Position numbers and translations under genes: made by a program. A stretch of 64,000 nucleotides of DNA, taken from the NCBI GenBank assembly GCA_036227345.1, contig CP109468.1, positions 7,254,001 to 7,318,000 on the forward strand, written 5' to 3'. This stretch comes from Streptomyces sp. NBC_01463 (GTDB taxonomy: Bacteria > Actinomycetota > Actinomycetes > Streptomycetales > Streptomycetaceae). The notes under the pieces are model-generated. The model had not been told where the DNA came from, did no database searches, and saw only the letters and a program-made list of their open reading frames with translations. This document shows positions 1 to 8,022 of the stretch, one piece after another (position 1 is the first letter of the stretch; each line of letters begins with the position of its first letter).

Positions 1-365
1 TGGTCACCGGCCGCCGCACGCGCCGCCCACGGACCGGCCAGGCCCTCGTCGCCGTGCACCACGAAGTCGATCGCCAGCTCCCGGGCGGCCGGGTCCCAGG
101 AACGCACCGTGTACGTGCGGGTGGTGGGCCACAGTTCGCGCGGGAACTCCTCGCGGATGCGGGCCATGTCGAAGGGGTGCGCGTAGTCCGCACCCTCGGG
201 CGCGAAGCACAGCTTGACGTAGTGGTCGGTGAAGCCGGAGAGCGCGAAGCCGGCGAGACCGTCGCCGCCGAGCACCACCCGGATCATGTGCGGGGTGATC
301 TGCTCGGTGCGCAGGACCTGCGCACCCTGCGCCGTGGGTGCCTGCCGCGCCGGTCGTTCTGCCAC
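1..365 (-). CDS. siderophore-interacting protein, N-terminal part (cut by window edge)
   Basis: The first 121 codons of a flavin-dependent ferric-siderophore reductase of the SIP (FAD-binding 9) family, which releases iron from imported siderophores in the cytoplasm. The reading frame was translated directly; it contains ITPHMIRVVLGGDGL, then GFTDHYVKLCF and the flavin-binding RTYTVRSWD motif at about residues 80-90, in the family order. The GTG at 365 is chosen because a GGGAGA ribosome site lies 7 bases before it. The NAD-binding C-terminal half lies outside the window. An iron box sits about 60 bases upstream, so iron repression by a DmdR/IdeR-type regulator is likely. Confidence 0.85.
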   Translation of the reverse strand, partial: MAERPARQAPTAQGAQVLRTEQITPHMIRVVLGGDGLAGFALSGFTDHYVKLCFAPEGADYAHPFDMARIREEFPRELWPTTRTYTVRSWDPAARELAIDFVVHGDEGLAGPWAARAAAGD

Positions 366-422
366 GAGGTTGTCTCCCTGGTACGGATGCCGAACCGGTG
401 GTTCATACACGGACCATCGGTC

Positions 423-441
423 TTAGGGTTACCTAACTTAA
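423..441. promoter_or_regulatory. iron box (DmdR1/IdeR-type operator)
   Basis: A 19-base imperfect palindrome, TTAAGTTAGGTAACCCTAA on the minus strand, matches the actinobacterial iron-box consensus (TTAGGTTAGSCTMACCTAA, from memory) at 15 of 19 positions. It lies between the exonuclease stop and the start of the siderophore-interacting protein, where it would repress the latter when iron is plentiful. Confidence 0.75.
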
Positions 442-476
442 CACCCCGGCGCCGGGGTGGGGAGGTAATCGATCCC

Positions 477-1400
477 TCAGGCCGTGAGCGTGACGAGCAG
501 CCGTTGCAGGGCGCCGCCCAGCCCCCACTGGTCGGCGAGCGCCTCCAGCGTCGCGGGATCGCGCGGTTCGGCCGGCAGTACGGGGTCGAACCCGGGCAGC
601 GGTACGTCCCCGGCGACCCGGACCACCGTCGGCGCGACGGCCACGTAGTCACGGGCCTCGTCGAGCCGCTTGCGCTGCGAGGGCGTCAGCCTGGCCGCCG
701 GATCGCCGACCGCTGCCATGATCCCGGCGAGGTCGCCGAACGCGTCCAGCAGCTTCGCCGCCGTCTTCTCCCCGATGCCGGGGACGCCGGGCAGTCCGTC
801 GCTCGGGTCGCCGCGCAGCAGCGCCAGGTCGACATAGCCGGAGCCGTCCACCCCGTACTTCTCGCGCAGCCAGGCCTCGTCCGTCACCTGGAGGGAGCCG
901 ACGCCCTTCAGCGGGTACAGCACCCGCACCCCGCGGGCGTCGTCGACCAGCTGGTAGAGGTCGCGGTCGCCGGTGACGATGTCGACCGGGCCGGTCGCCA
1001 GACCGGTCAGCGTGCCGATCACGTCGTCCGCCTCGTAGCCGTCGACGCCGACCCGGGCGATGCCGAGGGCGTCGAGCACGTCCGCGATGACCGGGACCTG
1101 CGGGGCCAGCGTGTCGGGCGTCTCCTCCTCGTCGGGCTGCCCCTCGCCGGTCTCCACCGCGACGCGGTGCGCCTTGTACGAGGGGATCAGGTCGACCCGC
1201 CACTGCGGACGCCAGTCGTTGTCCCAGCAGGCGACCAGATCGTCCGGCCGGTGGTCCTGCACGAGCCGGCCGATGAAGTCCAGCAGTCCGCGGACGGCGT
1301 TGACCGGGGTCCCGTCCGGTGCGCGCACCGAGTCGGGCACCCCGAAGTAGGCGCGGTAGTAGAGGGAGGCGGTGTCGAGGAGCATCAGGCGTCGCGTCAC
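477..1400 (-). CDS. 5'-3' exonuclease (polymerase I N-domain-like)
   Basis: A stand-alone 5' nuclease of the FEN/PIN superfamily, similar to the N-terminal domain of DNA polymerase I and about the usual 300 residues. Acidic metal-binding stretches are visible: LLDTASLYYRAYF at the N terminus, DGYEADDVIG and VTGDRDLYQLV in the middle, followed by the helix-three-turn-helix DNA clamp GLPGVPGIGEKTAAKLL. Such proteins trim RNA primers or flaps; many actinobacteria keep one beside full-length polA. The frame stays open upstream to 1418, but the GTG at 1400 (VTRRLMLLD) gives the normal N terminus. It is divergent from the ABC transporter operon. Confidence 0.85.
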   Translation of the reverse strand: MTRRLMLLDTASLYYRAYFGVPDSVRAPDGTPVNAVRGLLDFIGRLVQDHRPDDLVACWDNDWRPQWRVDLIPSYKAHRVAVETGEGQPDEEETPDTLAPQVPVIADVLDALGIARVGVDGYEADDVIGTLTGLATGPVDIVTGDRDLYQLVDDARGVRVLYPLKGVGSLQVTDEAWLREKYGVDGSGYVDLALLRGDPSDGLPGVPGIGEKTAAKLLDAFGDLAGIMAAVGDPAARLTPSQRKRLDEARDYVAVAPTVVRVAGDVPLPGFDPVLPAEPRDPATLEALADQWGLGGALQRLLVTLTA

Positions 1401-1484
1401 ACCCCGATGATGCCGCACCCCACCGACAGTGGCCGCCGCGGACGCGGTTCCCGGACCGGGGCCGCTCTTCTGTGAGCTGGCTCA

Positions 1485-1645
1485 CTCTTGTGTTTGCCCC
1501 GCATAAGCGGGGGCAGGCGCGGCATCGGAGCGGACCACGTCGCATTTTCAACTAGTGCACGTGCCATGCGGACCGAATCCGCACCGCTCCACGGTCTGCC
1601 GGAGGGGGTGGCAGACCGTTTTTCGGTTCAACGCGTGAGGTGTAT
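1485..1645 (+). ncRNA. candidate attenuator leader of the osmoprotectant transporter operon
   Basis: The upstream neighbour is divergent, so any RNA here belongs to the ABC operon leader. Three stem-loops are visible: 1495-1515 (TGCCCCGC, loop ATAA), 1567-1583 (TGCGGA, loop CCGAA) and 1591-1619 (ACGGTCTGCC with GGCAGACCGT), the last followed by a T run to 1623. A complete intrinsic terminator only 22 bases before the start codon suggests premature termination control. No known riboswitch class was recognised. Confidence 0.5.
1591..1623 (+). terminator. intrinsic terminator inside the 5' leader
   Basis: A perfect 10-base-pair stem with a 9-base loop, followed by five T residues (1619-1623). 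It cannot terminate the neighbouring exonuclease gene, which runs away from it, so it most likely acts on the transporter leader transcript. Confidence 0.75.
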
Positions 1646-2770
1646 GTGTCTAGGCTGCAAGCCGAACACTTGTACAAGGTCTTCGGCAGACGACCCGATC
1701 AAGCCGTGCAGAAACTCGAGAGCGGCACGGACCGCGACGAGTTGCGCGCCGACGGAACGACCGCAGCGGTGATCGACGCATCGTTCACCGTGGAACCGGG
1801 CCAGATCTTCGTCGTGATGGGTCTGTCCGGGTCCGGCAAGTCCACGTTGCTGCGCATGCTCAACGGACTGCTGGAGCCCACCGCGGGCAAGGTGCTCTTC
1901 GACGGACAGGACCTGACCGCCCTGAGCCCCGCCGAACTCCGCCACGTCCGCTCCACCAAGATCAGCATGGTGTTCCAGCACTTCGCGCTGTTCCCCCACC
2001 GCAGCGTCCTGGAGAACGCCGGCTACGGCCTCGAGGTGCAGGGTGTGCCGCGCGCCGAGCGCAACCGCCGTGCCACCGAGGCGCTGGAGATGACCGGCCT
2101 CGCCGGCTGGGAGAAGTCCTGGCCCGACGAGCTGTCCGGCGGCATGCAGCAGCGCGTCGGCCTGGCCCGCGCACTCGCCACCGACGCCGACCTGCTCCTG
2201 ATGGACGAGTCCTTCAGCGCGCTCGACCCGCTGATCCGCCGCGACATGCAGGACCAGCTCCTGGAGCTGCAGAAGCGGCTGAAGAAGACCATCGTCTTCA
2301 TCACCCACGACCTCAACGAGGCCATGCGCCTCGGTGACCGCATCGCGGTGATGCGCGACGGCGAGATAGTCCAGCTCGGCACCGCCGAGGACATCCTCGT
2401 CACGCCGGCCAACGACTACGTGGCCTCCTTCACCCAGGACGTGGACCGCTCCCGGGTGCTGACCGCGGGCGCCATCATGGCCGAACCGCACACCGTGATG
2501 GGCACCACCACGGACGACGGCAAGGAGCTGCGGACCCCCGCCGACGTCCTGCGGGAGGCCCCGGCCACCGTCACCGAGTCCACCCCGATCATCGAGCTGT
2601 TCACGCCCTGCTCGCAGAGCGGTGTCGCGGTCGCGGTGACCGACGACAAGGGCAAGCTCACCGGCGTCGTGCCGCGGGCCCGCCTGCTCGCCGTCCTCGG
2701 TGAGCCGATGACCCCCGCCGAGGCTCCCCAGGACGCCGCGGCCTCCCTGAAGAAGGTGGCCAGTGTTTAG
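1646..2770 (+). CDS. glycine betaine/proline ABC transporter, ATP-binding protein (ProV/OpuAA type)
   Basis: The ATPase that powers uptake of a quaternary amine osmoprotectant. It shows Walker A GLSGSGKST (about residues 59-67), signature LSGGMQQRVGLARAL, Walker B LLLMDES and switch histidine in FITHDLNEA. The first 50 residues and the sequence IVQLGTAEDILVTPANDYV are typical of the ProV/OpuAA group, and the C-terminal hundred residues correspond to its regulatory, CBS-like extension. GTG at 1646 is preferred over the in-frame GTG at 1640 because GAGG ends 5 bases before it. The stop overlaps the start of the permease gene by 8 bases, so the two are translationally coupled. Confidence 0.93.
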   Translation: MSRLQAEHLYKVFGRRPDQAVQKLESGTDRDELRADGTTAAVIDASFTVEPGQIFVVMGLSGSGKSTLLRMLNGLLEPTAGKVLFDGQDLTALSPAELRHVRSTKISMVFQHFALFPHRSVLENAGYGLEVQGVPRAERNRRATEALEMTGLAGWEKSWPDELSGGMQQRVGLARALATDADLLLMDESFSALDPLIRRDMQDQLLELQKRLKKTIVFITHDLNEAMRLGDRIAVMRDGEIVQLGTAEDILVTPANDYVASFTQDVDRSRVLTAGAIMAEPHTVMGTTTDDGKELRTPADVLREAPATVTESTPIIELFTPCSQSGVAVAVTDDKGKLTGVVPRARLLAVLGEPMTPAEAPQDAAASLKKVASV

Positions 2771-5399
2771 GCTCCACCTCGGCGACTGGGTCGACACGGC
2801 TGTCGACTGGCTCCAGAACCATCTGGCCTGGCTCTTCGACGCCATCAGCTCCGTCGTCAGCGGCATGTTCGACGGCATCGCCGCCGTCATCTCCGCCCCC
2901 GCACCCCTGCTCTTCGCCGGCATCGTCGCTGTCATCGCCTGGTGGCTGCGCGGTCTGCTCGCCGGTGTACTCGCGTTCGTCGGCTTCGCCCTCATCGACT
3001 CCGTCGATCTGTGGGACGAGGCGATGGACACGCTCACCCTGGTGCTCGTCGCGACGATCGTGACGCTGGTGCTGGCCGTACCCCTCGGCATCTGGGCGTC
3101 CCGCTCGAAGGCCGTCAGCGCGGTGACCCGGCCGGTCCTGGACTTCATGCAGACCATGCCCGCCATGGTCTACCTGATCCCCGGCGTCATCTTCTTCGGT
3201 GTCGGCGTGGTCCCCGGGATCATCGCCACCATCATCTTCGCGCTGCCCCCCGGCGTCCGGATGACCGAGCTCGGCATCCGCCAGGTCGACGGCGAACTCG
3301 TCGAGGCGGCCGAGGCCTTCGGCACCACGTCGCGCAACACCCTGCTGCGGGTGCAGCTGCCGCTGGCGCTGCCCACGATCATGGCGGGCATCAACCAGGT
3401 CATCATGCTGGGCCTGTCCATGGTGGTCATCGCCGGCATGGTCGGCGGCGGCGGCCTCGGTGGCGCCGTCTACCGCGCCATCGGCAACGTCGACGTCGGC
3501 CTCGGCTTCGAGGCGGGCATCTCCATCGTCGTCCTGGCGATGTACCTGGACCGGATGACCAGCGCCCTGGGCCGCGAGGTCTCCCCGCTGGCCCGCCGCG
3601 CGCTCGCCAAGGCGCAGGCGGTGACCGGCGGACTGAAGGTGTGGAACTACCGCCCGCAGCCCCTCGTCGCCGTGGCCGGCATCGTCGTCCTCGCCCTGGT
3701 GGCCGGCAGCATGAGCCTGTTCGGCAGCACGGACTCGGACAGCACCGCGGGCTCCGACCCGAAGAACATCGGGGCCGGCAAGAAGATCAGCATGGGTTAC
3801 ATCCCGTGGGACGAGGGCATCGCCTCCACCTTCCTGTGGAAGGAATTGCTGGAGCAGCGCGGCTTCGAGGTCGACGCCAAGCAGTACGAGGCCGGCGCGC
3901 TGTACACCGGTATGGCGGGCGGCCAGATCGACTTCGAGACCGACTCCTGGCTGCCGGTCACCCACGCCGCGTACTGGAAGAAGTACAAGGACCGCCTGGA
4001 GGACATGGGGTCCTGGTTCGGTCCCACCTCGCTGGAGCTGGCCGTCCCCTCGTACGTGAAGGGCGTCGACTCGCTCGACGACCTCAAGGGCAAGGCGTCC
4101 GACTTCAAGGGCCGCGTCGTCGGCATCGAGCCGAGCGCCGGTGAGACGGGCCTGCTCAAGGACAAGATCCTGCCGGGCTACGGCCTGGACAAGGAGTACA
4201 AGGTCGTCGACGGCTCCACGCCGTCCATGCTGGCCGAGCTGAAGCGCGCGTACGCCAAGAAGGAACCGATCGTCGTTCCGCTCTGGTCGCCGCACTGGGC
4301 GTACAACCAGTACGAGCTGACCAAGCTCAAGGACCCCAAGAACCTCTGGGGCAAGGGCGACGGCATCCACACGCTGACCCGCAAGGGCTTCTCCGACGAG
4401 AACCCCGAGGTCGGCGGCTGGCTCAAGAACTTCAAGATGACCGAGGACCAGCTCACCAGTCTTGAGGCGCAGATCCAGAAGAGCGGAGCCGGCAAGGAGC
4501 AGGAGGCCGTCCGCACCTGGCTCAAGGCCAACCCGGGATTCGCCGACAAGGCGGCCCCGGTGAAGAAGGCCGCCTCCTCCAAGGGCGCCAACGGCAAGGA
4601 CGAGCGCGAGCGCACCGTCGAGATGGCCTGGTTCCCCTGGGAGGAGGACATCGCCGCCACGTACCTGTGGAAGGCCGTCCTGGAGGACCGCGGCTACAAG
4701 ATCAACCTCAAGCAGTTCGAGGTCGGCCCGATGTACACCGCGATGTCCCGCGGCCAGCTCGACGTGCAGTTCGACGGCTGGCTGCCGTACACCCAGAAGA
4801 ACTACTGGGACAAGTACGGCTCCAAGCTCACCGACATCGGCTCGTGGTACGGCCCGACCTCCATCGAGGTCGCGGTGCCCGACTACGTCAAGGGCGTGAA
4901 GACCCTGGCCGACCTCAAGGGCAAGAGCGATCAGTTCAAGGGCCGCATCGTCGGGATCGAGCCGGGCACGGCCACGATGGAGAACCTGAAGAAGAACGTG
5001 CTGCCGTCGTACGGCCTCGACAAGGAGTACAAGGTCCTCGACTCCTCGACGCCCGGCATGCTCGCCGAGCTGAAGCGCGCGTACGCCAAGAAGGAGCCCA
5101 TCGCCGTCCTGCTGTGGACCCCGCACTGGGCGTACAGCGAGTACGGGATGACGAAGCTCCAGGACCCGAAGAAGGCGTTCGGTGACGGCGACCGGCTGCA
5201 CACCATCGCCTCCAAGGACTTCCCGAAGAACTACCCGCAGCTGACCAAGTGGTTCAAGGACTTCAAGCTCAGCGAGGACCAGCTCGCCGGCCTGGAGAAC
5301 CAGATCCAGAAGCTCGGTACGGGACACGAGGAGGAAGCCGTGAAGGCCTGGATGGAGAAGAACCCGGGCATCGCGGACAAGATGGCACCTCAGCAGTAA
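2763..5399 (+). CDS. ABC permease fused to two tandem glycine-betaine-type binding domains
   Basis: An 878-residue fusion. Residues about 20-290 form a ProW-like membrane domain, with the coupling sequence VEAAEAFGTTSRNTLLRVQL near 180. A further membrane helix (about 300-320, PLVAVAGIVVLALVAG) leads to an external part with two OpuAC-like domains: one from about 341 and a second from about 619, joined by a Lys/Ala-rich linker. The two domains share the order PW-E-IA-T-LWK, GSWFGPTS or GSWYGPTS, VPSYVKGV or VPDYVKGV, and a Trp-rich HWAY motif, consistent with an aromatic box for quaternary amines. GTG at 2763 follows AAGAAGGTGG inside the ATPase gene. Osmotic stress import is the expected role. 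Confidence 0.92.
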   Translation: MFRLHLGDWVDTAVDWLQNHLAWLFDAISSVVSGMFDGIAAVISAPAPLLFAGIVAVIAWWLRGLLAGVLAFVGFALIDSVDLWDEAMDTLTLVLVATIVTLVLAVPLGIWASRSKAVSAVTRPVLDFMQTMPAMVYLIPGVIFFGVGVVPGIIATIIFALPPGVRMTELGIRQVDGELVEAAEAFGTTSRNTLLRVQLPLALPTIMAGINQVIMLGLSMVVIAGMVGGGGLGGAVYRAIGNVDVGLGFEAGISIVVLAMYLDRMTSALGREVSPLARRALAKAQAVTGGLKVWNYRPQPLVAVAGIVVLALVAGSMSLFGSTDSDSTAGSDPKNIGAGKKISMGYIPWDEGIASTFLWKELLEQRGFEVDAKQYEAGALYTGMAGGQIDFETDSWLPVTHAAYWKKYKDRLEDMGSWFGPTSLELAVPSYVKGVDSLDDLKGKASDFKGRVVGIEPSAGETGLLKDKILPGYGLDKEYKVVDGSTPSMLAELKRAYAKKEPIVVPLWSPHWAYNQYELTKLKDPKNLWGKGDGIHTLTRKGFSDENPEVGGWLKNFKMTEDQLTSLEAQIQKSGAGKEQEAVRTWLKANPGFADKAAPVKKAASSKGANGKDERERTVEMAWFPWEEDIAATYLWKAVLEDRGYKINLKQFEVGPMYTAMSRGQLDVQFDGWLPYTQKNYWDKYGSKLTDIGSWYGPTSIEVAVPDYVKGVKTLADLKGKSDQFKGRIVGIEPGTATMENLKKNVLPSYGLDKEYKVLDSSTPGMLAELKRAYAKKEPIAVLLWTPHWAYSEYGMTKLQDPKKAFGDGDRLHTIASKDFPKNYPQLTKWFKDFKLSEDQLAGLENQIQKLGTGHEEEAVKAWMEKNPGIADKMAPQQ

Positions 5400-5434
5400 C
5401 AGCGGCCCGGCCCCTTCGGGGGCGGCGGCACGGA

Positions 5435-5471
5435 GAGGGGTGGGCACCGCCGGCGGCGGCGCCCACCCCTC
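5435..5471 (+). terminator. terminator after the osmoprotectant operon
   Basis: An 11-base-pair perfect stem (GAGGGGTGGGC with GCCCACCCCTC) and a GC-rich loop, 36 bases after the permease-binding-protein stop. No T run follows, as is common in Streptomyces. Confidence 0.65.
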
Positions 5472-5505
5472 CCCGGCTGTCCGGACATCCCGATTACCCG
5501 CCGTC

Positions 5506-5527
5506 CTTGCGCAACGGTGTGCGTAAG
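5506..5527. promoter_or_regulatory. inverted repeat before the XRE-cupin gene
   Basis: CTTGCGCA and TGCGTAAG, separated by 6 bases, pair at 7 of 8 positions and lie 45 bases before the regulator start. It is a candidate site for autoregulation by the XRE-cupin protein; no direct evidence. Confidence 0.4.
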
Positions 5528-5571
5528 GTGCTGGCAGCCGGAAGGATGGCGAGTCGGGAGGGAGCCGGACA

Positions 5572-6117
5572 ATGGACGACAAGGAAACACTCCGGGTGGG
5601 TGCCGCGGTCCGCCGACAGCGCAGATCCCTGGGACTGACCCTGGCCGCGGTCGCCGCGCGCAGCGGCCTGTCCGTACCGTTCCTCAGCCAGATCGAGAAC
5701 GAACGGGCCAGACCCAGCCCGCGTTCCCTGGACCGGGTCGCCGAAGCGCTGGAGACCACCACCGCCCGGCTCCGCGCCGCCGCGGACTCGGCCCGCGCGG
5801 TCGATGTCGTGCGCGGCGGCGACGAGGACGGCGTACGCCGGGTGGTGCGCGGGCGCCATCAGCTCAGCGCCCTCGAATTCACCGGGGAGCTGGACCTCGG
5901 GCGCGAGTTCCAGCACCGCAACGACGAGGTGATGTACGTCGCGGAGGGCGCCGCCGAGGTGGAGGCCGAGGGGCAGGCCTACCGGCTGGAGCGCGGCGAC
6001 ACGCTGTTCCTCTCGGGCGGGGTGCGGCATCGCTGGCGGGCCACCGTCCCCGGCACCCGGCTGCTGGTCGTCGCGGTCGCCGAGCACATCGACGCCACGT
6101 TCGACCCGCGGCGCTGA
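5572..6117 (+). CDS. XRE-family regulator with C-terminal cupin domain
   Basis: A 181-residue one-component regulator. Residues about 8-65 are an XRE helix-turn-helix (LRVGAAVRRQRRSLGLTL, then SGLSVPFLSQIENERARPS), and residues about 105-175 are a small cupin (HRNDEVMYVAEGAAEVEAEG, then LERGDTLFLSGGVRHRW). This architecture is that of SutR/PuuR-like repressors that sense a small metabolite in the cupin barrel. ATG at 5572 follows GGGAGGGAG. It precedes the metal-receptor gene by 38 bases on the same strand and follows the osmoprotectant operon; its ligand cannot be told from sequence. Confidence 0.88.
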   Translation: MDDKETLRVGAAVRRQRRSLGLTLAAVAARSGLSVPFLSQIENERARPSPRSLDRVAEALETTTARLRAAADSARAVDVVRGGDEDGVRRVVRGRHQLSALEFTGELDLGREFQHRNDEVMYVAEGAAEVEAEGQAYRLERGDTLFLSGGVRHRWRATVPGTRLLVVAVAEHIDATFDPRR

Positions 6118-6155
6118 GAGGGACCGGACCGGTTCCGCGACCAGGAGGTGTTCCC

Positions 6156-6863
6156 GTGCGCGTCGTCTCCCTCGTCCCCTCGCTCACCGAGGCCCTCGCC
6201 GAGAGCGGCCCCGGGCTGCTCGTCGGCGTCACGGACTGGTGCACCCACCCGGCGGGACTGGACGCCGCCCGTGTCGGGGGCACGAAGAATCCCGACGTGC
6301 CCGCGATCCTCGCCCTCCGGCCCGATCTCGTCGTGGCCAACGAGGAGGAGAACCGCGCACCCGACCTCGCCGCGCTGCGCGACGCCGGCACCGAGGTCCT
6401 CGTCACCACCGTCCGCACCCTCGACGAGGCCCTGGCGGAGCTGGACCGGGTCCTGACCGGCGCCTGCGGTCTGCCGAGGCCACGCTGGCTGGACGAGGCC
6501 GAGGCGGCCTGGTCCGCCCTGCCGCGGCCCGGTGTCCCGCGCCGCGCGATCGTCCCCGTCTGGCGCAGGCCCTGGATGGTGCTGGGCCGCGACACCTTCG
6601 CCGGCGACCTGCTGGCCCGGCTCGGGGTGGCCAACGTCTACGCGGACCACGCCGAGCGCTACCCCCGCATCCCCCTGGACGAGCTGACCGCGGCCGGCGC
6701 CGACCTGGTCGTCCTGCCCGACGAGCCGTACCGCTTCACCGCCGACGACGGCCCCGAGGCCTTCCCCGCGCTGCCCGCCGCGCTCGTCGACGGCCGGTAT
6801 CTCACGTGGTACGGGCCGTCACTGGTGCGGGCCCCCGCGGCGCTGCGAGCAGCGCTCCGCTGA
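6156..6863 (+). CDS. helical-backbone metal receptor / cobalamin-binding-like protein
   Basis: A 235-residue protein of the periplasmic-binding-protein (BtuF/FecB) fold but without a signal peptide. RVVSLVPSLTEAL at the N terminus, then PDVPAILALRPDLVVANEEENR and a long backbone helix, are the family hallmarks. Because it lacks export signals, it is unlikely to be a normal receptor and probably binds a corrinoid or metal complex in the cytoplasm. GTG at 6156 is preceded by AGGAGG at 6143-6148. Its last 62 bases overlap the convergent transporter gene. Confidence 0.8.
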   Translation: MRVVSLVPSLTEALAESGPGLLVGVTDWCTHPAGLDAARVGGTKNPDVPAILALRPDLVVANEEENRAPDLAALRDAGTEVLVTTVRTLDEALAELDRVLTGACGLPRPRWLDEAEAAWSALPRPGVPRRAIVPVWRRPWMVLGRDTFAGDLLARLGVANVYADHAERYPRIPLDELTAAGADLVVLPDEPYRFTADDGPEAFPALPAALVDGRYLTWYGPSLVRAPAALRAALR

Positions 6864-7950
6864 GCAGCCCGCGCACCGTGCGCGCCCCGGCCACCGCCCA
6901 GGCCGCCACCAGCAGGACGTACAGCGCGACGGCCAGCCACCCGAACGCCGTCAGGCCGGTGTGCCGGGCCAGCCCGGCGGCGCCCGTCACACACGTCCCG
7001 ACGGGGAAGGTGAAGCCCCACCACGTCATGGCGAACGTCATCCCGCCCCGCACCGCCCGCACCACCAGCGCGGCCGACAGCGCCAGCCACAGCAGCGCGA
7101 ACCCCGTCACCGGCACTCCGTACAGCACGGCGAACGCGCCGAGCGCCGAGGCGTACGGTGCCTGGATCGCACCCGGAGCCACATCGGCGAGCGCGTTGAC
7201 CGCGGTCGTCGACTGGCCCAGCGGGCCGAGCACCAGGAACAGCGTGGGCGTCAGCACGAGCGGCAGCGGCCCCTGGTGGACCAGCCGGGCGAAGACCAGC
7301 GGCAGCATCACCAGCGTGGCCAGCAGGCTCAGCCCGAACATCGCGTAACAGGCGAGCAGCAGCGCCTCCCGCCACTGGCCCTCCGGCAGCTCCGGCACCA
7401 GCAGCGGGCCGAGCGCCGCGGACACCATGGGCGCCACCACCGGCAGCAGCCACACCGGCGACGCGGTCCCGGGCCCGGGACGGTGGCGGACGATCATCAG
7501 GTACGGAATCGCCACGGCGGCCGCGAGACCGGTCAGCGTGCCCGCGGTGAACAGCACGACGTCCAGGACCAGGGCCGCCTGATGCCCGATCACGTCCTTG
7601 CCGACGACCATGCCGGAGCCCCCCACGGCCAGCAGCGCCATCGGGAGACAGCCGTAGAAGGGGGCGACCGCCGGGTCCTGGAGATGGGCACGGGCCTGGT
7701 CGCGGTGGGCCGACCAGTGCCCGGCGCGAGCCGTGAGCACGGCGGCCAGCAGCACCGCGGAGAGCACCCACACCAGCGAGCAGGCCGCCCGCAGCCCGGG
7801 GACGTGCACCGGCAGCGCGGCGCCCGCACTCGCCACGATCGCGGTGCCCATGACGGTCGCGTACCAGTTGGGGCCGAAGTGCCGCAGGGCCGGCCGCCGG
7901 ACGGTGCCGGCGTACGGAAGAGCGGTGCGGGTCTGCGGAAAGATGGCCAT
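6802..7950 (-). CDS. TDT-family (TehA/SLAC1-like) transporter
   Basis: A 382-residue integral membrane protein with about ten hydrophobic segments, belonging to the tellurite-resistance/dicarboxylate transporter family. HFGPNWYATVMGTAIVASAG near the N terminus and MTFAMTWWGFTFPVGTC near the C terminus are characteristic. Related proteins export tellurite, sulfite or C4-dicarboxylates, or act as anion channels; the substrate here is unknown. ATG at 7950 is selected over longer open frames because the family begins there. It is divergent from a LysR regulator 70 bases away, and its 3' end overlaps the convergent metal-receptor gene. Confidence 0.88.
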   Translation of the reverse strand: MAIFPQTRTALPYAGTVRRPALRHFGPNWYATVMGTAIVASAGAALPVHVPGLRAACSLVWVLSAVLLAAVLTARAGHWSAHRDQARAHLQDPAVAPFYGCLPMALLAVGGSGMVVGKDVIGHQAALVLDVVLFTAGTLTGLAAAVAIPYLMIVRHRPGPGTASPVWLLPVVAPMVSAALGPLLVPELPEGQWREALLLACYAMFGLSLLATLVMLPLVFARLVHQGPLPLVLTPTLFLVLGPLGQSTTAVNALADVAPGAIQAPYASALGAFAVLYGVPVTGFALLWLALSAALVVRAVRGGMTFAMTWWGFTFPVGTCVTGAAGLARHTGLTAFGWLAVALYVLLVAAWAVAGARTVRGLLSGALLAAPRGPAPVTARTT

Positions 7951-7998
7951 GCCACGATTTTCGGCGCCCCGGCCGTCCCCCACCAGGGAGTCCCGGTC

Positions 7999-8022
7999 TA
8001 TGAGGTCATAAGGTGGACTTAT
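7999..8022. promoter_or_regulatory. LysR-type operator between transporter and regulator
   Basis: Two overlapping palindromes: TATGA-GG-TCATA at 7999-8010 and ATAAG-GTGGA-CTTAT at 8008-8022. The second is a textbook T-N11-A LysR box and covers the start codon of the LysR gene at 8021, as expected for autoregulation and control of the divergent transporter. Confidence 0.7.

Noticed and set aside
3170..5762. Long minus-strand open frames (for example up to 1034 codons) opposite the osmoprotectant operon
   Set aside because: They mirror the GC-rich third-position bias of the real genes, with Val/Leu/Gly/Arg-rich composition and no domain; the plus-strand genes have clear families.
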